Source: an uncultured Collinsella sp. (GTDB lineage Bacteria; Actinomycetota; Coriobacteriia; Coriobacteriales; Coriobacteriaceae). Taken from it: 5,863 nt of DNA. The DNA is taken from positions 1 to 5,863 of the forward strand of contig URNU01000100.1 of the NCBI GenBank assembly GCA_900549275.1, read 5' to 3'. The notes beneath the pieces were generated by a model that worked only from the letters and a program-made list of their open reading frames with translations, was not told the DNA's origin and ran no database searches. This document shows, one piece after another, positions 1-5,863 of this stretch (position 1 is its first letter; each line of letters begins with the position of its first letter). A program made the translations under genes and the position numbers.

Positions 1-408
1 CGTTGTTGTACATTGTCGAAATCCAGTTAACACTCGATCCAATCAGTTCGTTGCAGATGCGGGGGACTTACAGATTGCGAGAAGGGTTTCTTCGTCGTTT
101 CGCATGGCCAGCAATTTTGAGCGATTGCAGTGCAGGTATCAATCCAGGTGAATTTGGTTTGGCATCCATTTTGCTCCTGTCTTTAGCGGCCGCTTTAACA
201 ACAAATACTAGAACGTGGGCTTTGTGCAATTGTTGAGCAACAAAGGTGTGCGGACAATCTAGACGGATGAGCGGTGGGATGGTCAAATGTCATCGTCAAG
301 ATCGCTATTCGGAAAAGTCTGCGTTGCCGCCGCGTCGACGTTCGTCTCGAGTTGATCCGCCGCCTCTGCTGATCGTTCCCTCGAGTGTCGATATGCATCC
401 AGCTTCCG
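1..408. other. Region downstream of the operon with no supported gene
   Basis: I checked all frames of this 408-base stretch for a continuation of the array or another gene and found no A- or B-module motif. The reading frames on both strands are short and of biased composition. The only point in favour of a gene is on the minus strand: AGGAG (174-178) precedes ATG 169, opening 33 codons to TAA at 68-70. The predicted peptide has a basic, Arg-rich C-terminal half and resembles nothing I know, so I do not call it a gene. The stretch also carries a 10-base palindrome, AGCGGCCGCT (185-194). No clear terminator hairpin with a T-run is seen after the stop at 409. Confidence 0.6.
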
Positions 409-1443
409 TTATCGAGCACGATGCCGATATATATCCAGCCAACCGGGCTCTTTCTCTTTGTTGTCGGCGCACTCTTCTAGCAGGTCTTCTATCCGGTCCA
501 GTTCGATCGCTTGCAAGGTCGCGCATGCTTCCGGTAAGGGTTGTGTCACTTTCTTTGCTTTGAACACGGGTGACAACATCAGGTTCGTGTGTGCCCATCC
601 GGCAAAGCAACTGCCGTAGGGGATAGAACCGCATCTGATCTGCCCATCGCCATCGGGGTACAGACAGTCCAATTTCGAGTTCGCTACCAGGCAATAACAA
701 GGTCCTGGTGCCCAGGGCCTGCAGTCAATCTCAAGAATGTCGCCTTTTTTGTACGGCGTGGGCAGGCCAATGTATGCCCCTTTAAACCACGGTCCAAAGA
801 TTTCGCCCACAATGCAATCGAGCGCCTCGCCACATTCCCCCTCTTCTTCTCTGCAGATGTATTGGATTTCTCCGGAGGTGTTTGCGTAGTAAGTGTAGTC
901 CGGTTGCAGAAAGCCATCGTATGGATATGAACAGCTCGGGTCGTTGGCAAGGTTGAACAGCTCAACCATCCAGGATGAGGACGATAAATCTGTCATTCCG
1001 CTCCACTTGTCCGCGTATGTCTTCATTGCCGCGAGAGCAGCCGGCCACGATGCCACGGGGAAGGGGCCATGCGTGATGGCGGATCCCACTTTGCTATTGA
1101 CGAAGCTAATTTCGCTGACAAGCAGCACTTTCCTGTTTCCGTCGACGGCCTTTAGTGCGTTCAGGCAGTCATCGATGTAGTCGATACAAATCTCTGGTCC
1201 GTACCAATCAAAGGTTTCGTTTGACGAGCCGCGCTCGGCAGCAACCAGCCTGCTGAGCATCTCCCGTTTGCGGTTGATTTCTATCGACGCGCCACCGATG
1301 ATTTGCGTGTAATGATCACCACTCAGGAGCTGCGGATTATGCAGCAAATGCTCTCGCAGCTCTGGAGATTCGATCAGGTTGATTATTTCTTCGTGCACGA
1401 TAGTCTCCGAGTTGTTGGTGCGACTTCTTGTAGATTCGAACAT
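409..1443 (-). CDS. Free-standing A-module protein of an uncharacterised family, 344 aa, cysteine-rich
   Basis: I do not recognise a named family, and the function is unknown. The protein is homologous to the N-terminal half of the 710-residue protein two genes upstream. Shared landmarks, in order, are a helical REHL segment (residues 30-33), IIGG (48-51), LLVS (107-110), PFPVASW (127-133), PTPYKKGDI (228-236) followed by IDCRPW, and LPEAC (303-307). It is soluble by composition, with no signal peptide or membrane segment. By hand count it has 14 cysteines, against 8 in the A half of the fused paralogue, with clusters near 197-210 and 242-260. It is last in the operon: ATG 1443 lies 8 bases after the stop of the upstream B gene, behind a modest AAAGG (1449-1453), so coupled translation is likely. 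The stop is TAA at 409-411. I see no intrinsic terminator directly after it. The reading frame and its homology are solid; any role is not. Confidence 0.9.
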   Translation of the reverse strand: MFESTRSRTNNSETIVHEEIINLIESPELREHLLHNPQLLSGDHYTQIIGGASIEINRKREMLSRLVAAERGSSNETFDWYGPEICIDYIDDCLNALKAVDGNRKVLLVSEISFVNSKVGSAITHGPFPVASWPAALAAMKTYADKWSGMTDLSSSSWMVELFNLANDPSCSYPYDGFLQPDYTYYANTSGEIQYICREEEGECGEALDCIVGEIFGPWFKGAYIGLPTPYKKGDILEIDCRPWAPGPCYCLVANSKLDCLYPDGDGQIRCGSIPYGSCFAGWAHTNLMLSPVFKAKKVTQPLPEACATLQAIELDRIEDLLEECADNKEKEPGWLDIYRHRAR

Positions 1444-1448
1444 GGTGG

Positions 1449-1453
1449 CCTTT
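1449..1453 (-). promoter_or_regulatory. Weak Shine-Dalgarno AAAGG overlapping the upstream stop codon
   Basis: The last two bases of the B gene's TAA form the start of AAAGG, five bases before ATG 1443. It is weaker than the two sites upstream, so the A gene probably relies on ribosomes finishing the B gene. Confidence 0.5.
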
Positions 1454-2525
1454 ATTCAAATAGCTGCGGATACTTTTCCTTGAGCGGCGCCTGATCAAGA
1501 CGCAGCTCTTCCAGGTTGCGCTTTGCCTTGGACTCCATCCTTATGGTGTCGATAAACGCGATGAGTGAGTCGACATACAGGTCGCCGCGCAGGTAGGCCT
1601 GGGCTGCGACTAAAATCCGCTGCTCGTCTTTGAGCGGCTTGCGGTAGTACTCAAGATTTAGGTAGAGCGGCTCCGGTTCGCCGGTGTAGAGGGGAAACGT
1701 CTCGTTGTAGCTAATCGAACAGCCGGCCGCGCGCATGTTGCTGATATCTCCCGCATTGCGATAGTGCTCGAGGCGCTGCTGCGCATGATCAAGCCATTCG
1801 TCAGAACGGTCTGCCTGCCGAAGCTCTGCCTCGAGCTTTGTCCGGTCCCACGTGGGCAGATCGAACAGCGTGAACGGCTCGCGGGCACTGTCTTGCGGCG
1901 TCCAGACGATATCGCCGGTGTGGAACGGCGTGGGGATATCGACCCAGATGAACTCGAATGCGATCTCCCAATCGTTCTCAACGGGGCCGGCGGAAGGGCA
2001 ATAGACGGAAAGGGCCTCGCCTCTACCGTTCACCATGAGCCAATCTTCTCGGCGATATTCTTCGTCGGCATCGAGCGGACACCGGGTGATGCGTACGCGT
2101 GCCTCTGGACGGCTCGCCAGCTCATCATCACCGCGCAACGCCTCGGCACATTTCTCATAACAGCTGAATGGCGCGCCGAAGGCCCCACAAAGCTGCCCGT
2201 CGGGCACAATCTCCTCTTCATACTGATAAACGTAGCCCGTCCCACTCGTAAACGCATCGACGCACCGCTTGTTGTAATCGATTGTCCAGCGCAAAAAAGC
2301 ATGGAAATCGGGGATGGCCGGCCTTCCAAGACCGGCATGGGTTGCCTCCAGCGAACAATTGGGCATGGTTCGGGCGATCTCCTGCCAAGCTTCGCATTTC
2401 TGATCGAGCGTGGCGGTCTTCGAAAACCAAACCAGATAGGCGGCCTCGATGGCGCTGGGCTGGAAGTCGATACTGCGCAGGTGCTCCCGAATGACCCGGG
2501 AGTCGACGAAATTAAAGATGTCCAT
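1452..2525 (-). CDS. Free-standing B-module protein of an uncharacterised family, 357 aa
   Basis: This is an uncharacterised protein homologous end to end to the C-terminal half of the 710-residue upstream protein and to the partial gene at the right edge. Landmarks are IREHL (12-16), a helical segment with EAAYLV (27-32), TMPNC (53-57), the F-CYEKC segment (120-125), a strand pair with NGRGE (166-170), WVDIPTPFHTGDIVW (194-208), GDISNMRAAGCS (259-270), TGEPEPLYLNLEYY (281-294), an ERIL-like QRIL (302-305), and the C-terminal KEKYPQLFE. It has no signal peptide, membrane segment or catalytic motif that I can name. The start ATG 2525 is 2 bases after the TAG of the upstream gene, with a strong AGAGGAG six bases before it that lies inside the last codons of that gene. 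Protein residue 1 aligns with the start of the B half of the fused paralogue. Of the three B modules it is the most diverged. Confidence 0.93.
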   Translation of the reverse strand: MDIFNFVDSRVIREHLRSIDFQPSAIEAAYLVWFSKTATLDQKCEAWQEIARTMPNCSLEATHAGLGRPAIPDFHAFLRWTIDYNKRCVDAFTSGTGYVYQYEEEIVPDGQLCGAFGAPFSCYEKCAEALRGDDELASRPEARVRITRCPLDADEEYRREDWLMVNGRGEALSVYCPSAGPVENDWEIAFEFIWVDIPTPFHTGDIVWTPQDSAREPFTLFDLPTWDRTKLEAELRQADRSDEWLDHAQQRLEHYRNAGDISNMRAAGCSISYNETFPLYTGEPEPLYLNLEYYRKPLKDEQRILVAAQAYLRGDLYVDSLIAFIDTIRMESKAKRNLEELRLDQAPLKEKYPQLFE

Positions 2526-2527
2526 GG

Positions 2528-4660
2528 CTAGCTCCTCTTTGTTTCGAATCGCTCCAGCGGGGTTATCGCATCATCGAACAGCTCCGGATAGCGGGTCTTG
2601 AGCCAGCCGTCTTCCCCTTCAAACCGCTCGGTCTTTTTCTTGACCAGCGCCTGCAGCTCGTAAAGGCTCGATAGCGCAATAAGTGAGTCAAGACCCAGAT
2701 TGCCGTCGAGATATGCCCGCACGCCGTACAGAATTCTCGCCTCCGGTTTGAGCGGGGTACGGCAGTATTCCATATCGAGAAGAAAACAACTCGGCTCTCC
2801 GATATAGACGGGGTACTCTAGGGGATATTCAATCTGACAGCCGTAGGCGTACATGTCACTGGTATCGCCATTTTGCCGATGGTGCCTGAGCAGGTCGTCG
2901 GCCTTTTTTGCGGCGCATTCCCTGTAGGTGGAAGGCGGAAGCTCATCCATGACCCGCTTCGTGGTCCATGTCTGCATATTGAGGAGCAGCATGGGGTCGC
3001 TGGGGTCGCCGTGACGACAAATGATGTCGCCGGCGTGGAATGGCGTCGGGATGTCAAACCACATCAGCTCAAAGGCAAAAGTGGGGTCTTCGCCCTCGCG
3101 TTCCTTGTTGATGCAGCGCAGCTGGCAATCCATGACCTTGCCATTTGCGTCGAGCATGAGCTTATCGGCGGCATAGTAGTCTTCGTCCGGATCGATTGGG
3201 CGGCGTGTTACTTCAATCGAGGTAGGATTCTCCTCCTCAAGCTCATTCCAGATTGCCTCGAAACATTTTTCGTAGTTGGTGTAGGGGCCATAATTGCACC
3301 CGCTCTCATGGGGACTTCCCGTCTTGTCCTCAAAGAAATACATGTGCTTGCCAGGCTGTTTGAACCGGGCGATTTTCTCGCGCTCCCATCTGATGACGTC
3401 GCGAAGAAAGATATGGAAGTTGGGGATATTGAACGTGCCGTATCGTCTGTTCATCGCACAATTGGGCATGTTTTTGAGAATCTTTTGCCAGGCCTCGATC
3501 TTCTGTTGCAGCGTTTTCTCGTTCGAACGGTCGACGATGAACGCTGCCTCGGGCGTGGTGGGCTCGTAGCCGATGTCCTTTAAGTGTTCCTTGATGTCGG
3601 GTGAGTCGAGAAACTCGAGAATGTCCGAACGTATGGCGTTGACGCCGGCGCCGGCCGATGTGCGGTATGGCTGCAGACAGTCGTGTACGACCGATCCGTC
3701 CGACCATTGTTTGCCGTAGCTGGGGTCATCGTGCAGCTTTTTCGAGAGTTCGAGCATAAAGGAACAATCATCGGGCAAGTCGCCGATATAGCGTTCGGCG
3801 GTGTAGAGCGCAGAGGGTGTGAAGTCGTCGAGGAAGCCGTCCGTGAAATCCCTCAAGCGGAGATTGCCTTCCTCAACGCCGTAGATTTTGCTCGGATAGG
3901 CGCACCAAACCTGGTCTTTGAACGAACTATCGTAGTCGTCTTCGAGCACGATGGCGAAACGGGGACCGTGATCGAAGGGCCGACCGTCGATCTTGATGAT
4001 GTCGCCGGGGGACCAGGGAGTGTAGAAGACCTCACCATTGGCACAGAAGTGCTTGCTATTGTTCCACGGCAAGTGATCGATGCTTTGATGCGGAGTCCGC
4101 TGATTCCGGCGGTCGCTCAAAAAGACCAAATCGCCCGTCATGGTCGCGGCGAATATCAGCGAGGCTTGAGCGCGCGGGCAGTCGTGTAAGTCTTCGGCGG
4201 TATAGAGCTTAATCCGCCAGAATGATTCGGACCAATCTTCATCGGGGTCGTCATCGACGTATTGCTTCATAAGGGTTTGAGCGGCATCCCAAGAGGCAAC
4301 GGGGAAGGGGACATCAAAGGTGTCGTGCCCGCGCTCATCTTCACTGTAAAACATGCCGGAGACCAGCAAGATACCGCGGTCACGGTCAACGTTGTAAAGC
4401 ATATCGAGTGCAGTACTGAGCTGGTCGAGGCCGGAGTCGATCGCCTCGGCGTAATCCGATGAGACCTCTTTGCGAAGCTGCTCGAGCATGATCCGTTTTT
4501 CGTCGAGCGTCTTGAGGGAGCCGCCGATGATTTTACAGAGGGAGCCATCTGCCATTCCCATGTGTTTGAACATATGAGCACGCAGCTCATCGTCCTTGAT
4601 GCAACTGCAAACGAGCTCCCTGCCGGCATCGGTGATTACGGTATCTGCTTGGCTGTCCAT
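2528..4660 (-). CDS. Two-module (A-B fusion) protein of an uncharacterised family, 710 aa
   Basis: The product is uncharacterised and consists of two related modules in one chain. The A half (about 1-330) has IIGG (44-47), LLVS (98-101), PFPVASW (118-124), TPWSPGDIIKIDGRPF (214-229) and LPDDC (295-299). A short SAGAG linker (335-339) leads into the B half: SDILEFL (345-351), IKEHL (356-360), NMPNC (397-401), NYEKC (462-466), WFDIPTPFHAGDI (534-546), GDTSDMYAYGCQ (598-609), IGEP (620-623), ARILYG (641-646) and RYPELFD (690-696). By hand count there are about 127 Asp/Glu to 80 Lys/Arg, so the protein is strongly acidic; no signal peptide or membrane helix is seen. I chose ATG 4660 over the in-frame ATG at 4693 because GGAGG sits five bases before 4660. 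A 165-base spacer separates it from the upstream paralogue, and the next gene starts 2 bases after its stop. Poly-immunity or another binding role is possible but unproven. Confidence 0.92.
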   Translation of the reverse strand: MDSQADTVITDAGRELVCSCIKDDELRAHMFKHMGMADGSLCKIIGGSLKTLDEKRIMLEQLRKEVSSDYAEAIDSGLDQLSTALDMLYNVDRDRGILLVSGMFYSEDERGHDTFDVPFPVASWDAAQTLMKQYVDDDPDEDWSESFWRIKLYTAEDLHDCPRAQASLIFAATMTGDLVFLSDRRNQRTPHQSIDHLPWNNSKHFCANGEVFYTPWSPGDIIKIDGRPFDHGPRFAIVLEDDYDSSFKDQVWCAYPSKIYGVEEGNLRLRDFTDGFLDDFTPSALYTAERYIGDLPDDCSFMLELSKKLHDDPSYGKQWSDGSVVHDCLQPYRTSAGAGVNAIRSDILEFLDSPDIKEHLKDIGYEPTTPEAAFIVDRSNEKTLQQKIEAWQKILKNMPNCAMNRRYGTFNIPNFHIFLRDVIRWEREKIARFKQPGKHMYFFEDKTGSPHESGCNYGPYTNYEKCFEAIWNELEEENPTSIEVTRRPIDPDEDYYAADKLMLDANGKVMDCQLRCINKEREGEDPTFAFELMWFDIPTPFHAGDIICRHGDPSDPMLLLNMQTWTTKRVMDELPPSTYRECAAKKADDLLRHHRQNGDTSDMYAYGCQIEYPLEYPVYIGEPSCFLLDMEYCRTPLKPEARILYGVRAYLDGNLGLDSLIALSSLYELQALVKKKTERFEGEDGWLKTRYPELFDDAITPLERFETKRS
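2532..2538 (-). promoter_or_regulatory. Shine-Dalgarno AGAGGAG embedded in the end of the upstream gene
   Basis: On the minus strand AGAGGAG lies within the last codons (for Lys-Arg-Ser) of the 710-residue protein gene. It is followed by CTAGCC, which contains its TAG stop, and then ATG 2525. The arrangement predicts translational coupling between the A-B fusion and the free-standing B gene. Confidence 0.8.
3644..3655. repeat. 12-base perfect palindrome in the inter-module linker
   Basis: GCCGGCGCCGGC is its own reverse complement and encodes the Ala/Gly linker (around SAGAG) between the A and B halves of the 710-residue protein. It sits about 15 bases upstream (in gene direction) of the point where the free-standing B protein would begin. 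It may only reflect GC-rich Ala/Gly codons. Confidence 0.6.
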
Positions 4661-4665
4661 AGCAA

Positions 4666-4670
4666 CCTCC
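4666..4670 (-). promoter_or_regulatory. Shine-Dalgarno GGAGG that fixes the start of the 710-aa gene
   Basis: On the minus strand GGAGG is followed by the five bases TTGCT and then ATG at 4660. This is near-ideal spacing. The in-frame ATG at 4693 lies upstream of this site and has no comparable purine run before it, so the shorter start is preferred. Confidence 0.8.
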
Positions 4671-4714
4671 AATTCGGTCGTTGCCGTTAGCATCCATCAG
4701 AGGTTGTGCTTTGT

Positions 4715-4735
4715 GGTCCCATTAACGGGTCCCAT
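4715..4735. repeat. Short direct repeat GGTCCCAT x2, period 13
   Basis: GGTCCCAT occurs at 4715-4722 and 4728-4735, just over one helical turn apart, and brackets the candidate -10 box in the spacer before the fused gene. The placement is operator-like, but an 8-base repeat alone is weak evidence. Confidence 0.4.
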
Positions 4736-4751
4736 ATGAATCTCGCGTCAA
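4721..4751 (-). promoter_or_regulatory. Weak sigma70-like promoter candidate before the three-gene operon
   Basis: On the minus strand TTGACG (4746-4751) is separated by 19 bases from GTTAAT (4721-4726). That is 5 of 6 and 4 of 6 matches to the -35 and -10 consensus, with a spacer that is long. The implied start near 4714 would give a leader of roughly 50 bases before ATG 4660. The -10 box lies between the two copies of a direct repeat. A match this loose could be chance, and read-through from the upstream paralogue is an alternative. Confidence 0.25.
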
Positions 4752-4762
4752 ACATACTTCTG

Positions 4763-4820
4763 GAAACGCACTGGTACATGGATGCGCGCATACTGAATGG
4801 ACAATCGGTAGTGGCGTTTC
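4763..4820. repeat. Imperfect inverted repeat in the intergenic spacer
   Basis: GAAACGC (4763-4769) pairs with GCGTTTC (4814-4820). Pairing extends three bases further inward (ACT/AGT) if one base is bulged. The loop holds the perfect 10-base palindrome ATGCGCGCAT (4782-4791). The structure begins 5 bases after the upstream stop codon. No U-run follows it on the minus strand (a T-run precedes it), so it does not fit a classic intrinsic terminator. It could stabilise a 3' end, bind a protein, or be chance. Confidence 0.4.
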
Positions 4821-4825
4821 AAAAA

Positions 4826-5863
4826 CTAAGCGTAACTGGTGCAACCTCCCTCTAAGAAGGGATCGGCCGTCGCATCGAACAGCTCTGGGTAGCGGTCCTT
4901 GAGCCAGCTGTCTGCGTCCTCGAAGCCACGCGCCTTTTTCTCCGCCAGTGCTTGTAGCTCGCATGCGCTGGCCATCGCGGTGAGCGAGTCAACCGCCAGG
5001 TCGCCTTTGACATACGCCCTGACGCCGTAGAGAATTCGCTCCTCCGACTTGAGCGGCTCACGATAATAGTCAATGTCCAAAAGAAAACCCTCAGGCTCCC
5101 CAATGTAGAAGGGGAAATGCAAGGCGGATGAGACTTGGCAGCCGTAGGCGTACATGTCGCTGGTGTCGCCGTCATATCGGTGCCAGCGCAATAGCTTGTC
5201 GGCCTTTTGAACGATGCGCTCTTTGTAGACGGAGGAGGCCAGCTCTTTGTCGGCTCGTTCGGATCCCCAGGTTTGCAGGTCAAACAGCACCATCGGCTCG
5301 TCGGGGCGTTGGAGGTTGCAGACGATGTCTCCGGCATGGAAGGGTGTTGGGATGTCAAACCACATGTCCTCGAAATCGCTGGCGGTGCCCGCCTCGTCCC
5401 ACTCGCTTTTGTTGCGGTAATCGCAAGACATTACTTCGCCGTTCGCATTGAGTAAGGCCATGTCGTCGACATAGTGGTCTTCGCCTGGGTCGATGGGACG
5501 ACGAGTGATCCTGATGGCTTTGGGATCGTTACCGTCGAGCTCTTTCCAGATGGCATCGAAGCACTTTTGATAACTGCTGTACGGGCCGTAAAGAAGGTCG
5601 CATCGGTCACGTCGGTCCCACGAGTAGTCCTCAAAGAAATACAGGCTCTTGCCGTCCGTCCTTATAAAGTGTGCGAACTTTCTTTGCTCCTGCCTGATGA
5701 CATTGCGCAGAAAGGCATGGAAGTCCGGGATGTTGACCGTATCATTTCTGCGGCTCATAGCGCAATTGGGCATGGTGTCGATGATTTTTTGCCAGCCTTC
5801 GAGCTTTTGCTGCAATGTCGCTTTATGCGAGCGGTCGACGATAAAAGCCGCTACGGGCGTGGT
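4826..5863 (-). CDS. B-module protein, 5' part beyond the window (345 codons visible)
   Basis: The open frame runs from the window edge to TAG 4826-4828, so the start and N-terminus are missing. The first visible residues (TTPVAAFIVDRS) align with residues 368-379 of the 710-residue protein, so only about 23 residues of this B module are lost. Because that paralogue has an A half before its B half, this gene may also be an A-B fusion, but the window cannot show it. Visible landmarks (numbered from the edge) are MPNC (31-34), SYQKC (97-101), WFDIPTPFHAGDI (168-180), GDTSDMYAYGCQ (232-243), IGEP (254-257), ERILYG (275-280) and RYPELFD (324-330). By eye it is more than half identical to the B half of the fused paralogue and clearly less like the 357-residue B protein. 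The TTG at 5813-5815 is internal, not a start, since homology continues upstream of it. It ends in a paralogue-specific tail of about 15 residues. Confidence 0.9.
   Translation of the reverse strand, partial: TTPVAAFIVDRSHKATLQQKLEGWQKIIDTMPNCAMSRRNDTVNIPDFHAFLRNVIRQEQRKFAHFIRTDGKSLYFFEDYSWDRRDRCDLLYGPYSSYQKCFDAIWKELDGNDPKAIRITRRPIDPGEDHYVDDMALLNANGEVMSCDYRNKSEWDEAGTASDFEDMWFDIPTPFHAGDIVCNLQRPDEPMVLFDLQTWGSERADKELASSVYKERIVQKADKLLRWHRYDGDTSDMYAYGCQVSSALHFPFYIGEPEGFLLDIDYYREPLKSEERILYGVRAYVKGDLAVDSLTAMASACELQALAEKKARGFEDADSWLKDRYPELFDATADPFLEGGCTSYA

Noticed and set aside
3..236. Plus-strand open frame of 77 codons at the left edge
   Set aside because: No Shine-Dalgarno is visible before it and the product resembles no family I know; the hydrophobic stretch looks incidental.
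181..260. Hairpin or terminator around the TTGTT/AACAA and AGCGGCCGCT elements
   Set aside because: The stems are short, loops poor or absent, and no T-run follows on the minus strand.
1764..2531. Plus-strand open frame of 255 codons
   Set aside because: It lies entirely antisense to the B gene, which has a strong ribosome site and two paralogues in the window. The plus-strand frame shows none of this and is a shadow of codon bias.
2873..3583. Plus-strand open frame of 236 codons
   Set aside because: Antisense to the B half of the 710-residue gene, with no recognisable protein features. Part of the pattern recurs antisense to the paralogue only because the sense genes are homologous.
3683..4189. 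Plus-strand open frame of 168 codons
   Set aside because: Antisense to the A half of the fused gene; no supporting start signal or homology.
4658..4693. Upstream in-frame ATG at 4693 as start of the fused gene (721 aa)
   Set aside because: It lacks a ribosome site, while ATG 4660 has GGAGG at five bases. The 11 extra residues would be encoded across that Shine-Dalgarno.
4763..4828. Intrinsic terminator after the right-hand gene
   Set aside because: A hairpin is possible, but the T-run lies before it in the direction of transcription and none follows it.
4826..5815. TTG at 5815 as the start of the right-hand gene
   Set aside because: Homology with the fused paralogue continues unbroken upstream of it to the window edge, so it is an internal leucine codon.

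Overview
The window holds four genes, all on the minus strand, that belong to a single uncharacterised protein family. It has no RNA gene, transposase, CRISPR array or housekeeping marker. The organism therefore has to be guessed from style: roughly mid-50s percent GC by eye, ATG starts with GGAGG/AGAGGAG-type Shine-Dalgarno sequences, and very tight gene packing. The protein motifs (REHL near the N-terminus, PTPF..GDIV in the middle, a GD.S.M.A.GC segment) recall, from memory only, uncharacterised proteins of gut Firmicutes and Actinobacteria. A mid-GC gut bacterium, perhaps a coriobacterium or a clostridium, is my best guess, with low confidence.

In transcription order (high to low coordinate) the layout is as follows. 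(1) 5863-4826 is the C-terminal part of a gene whose start lies outside the window; what is visible is nearly a whole 'B' module. (2) 4825-4661 is a 165-base spacer with an inverted repeat, a short direct repeat and a weak promoter candidate. (3) 4660-2528 encodes a 710-residue fusion of an 'A' module (about residues 1-330) and a 'B' module (about 345-710). (4) 2525-1452 encodes a free-standing B module of 357 residues, starting 2 bases after the previous stop. (5) 1443-409 encodes a free-standing A module of 344 residues, starting 8 bases after the previous stop. (6) 408-1 has no gene I can support.

The main result is the architecture. Five modules of one family sit head to tail in fused (A-B) and separate (B, then A) forms. 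The A and B modules look like ancient duplicates of each other. The free-standing B starts exactly where the B half of the fusion begins in the alignment, which marks the fusion or fission point. The last three genes almost certainly form one co-translated operon. None has a recognisable signal peptide, membrane segment or enzyme motif; they look like acidic cytoplasmic proteins. Their function is unknown. Tandem acidic paralogues of this sort resemble immunity-protein arrays, but that is a hypothesis only, as no toxin is visible here.
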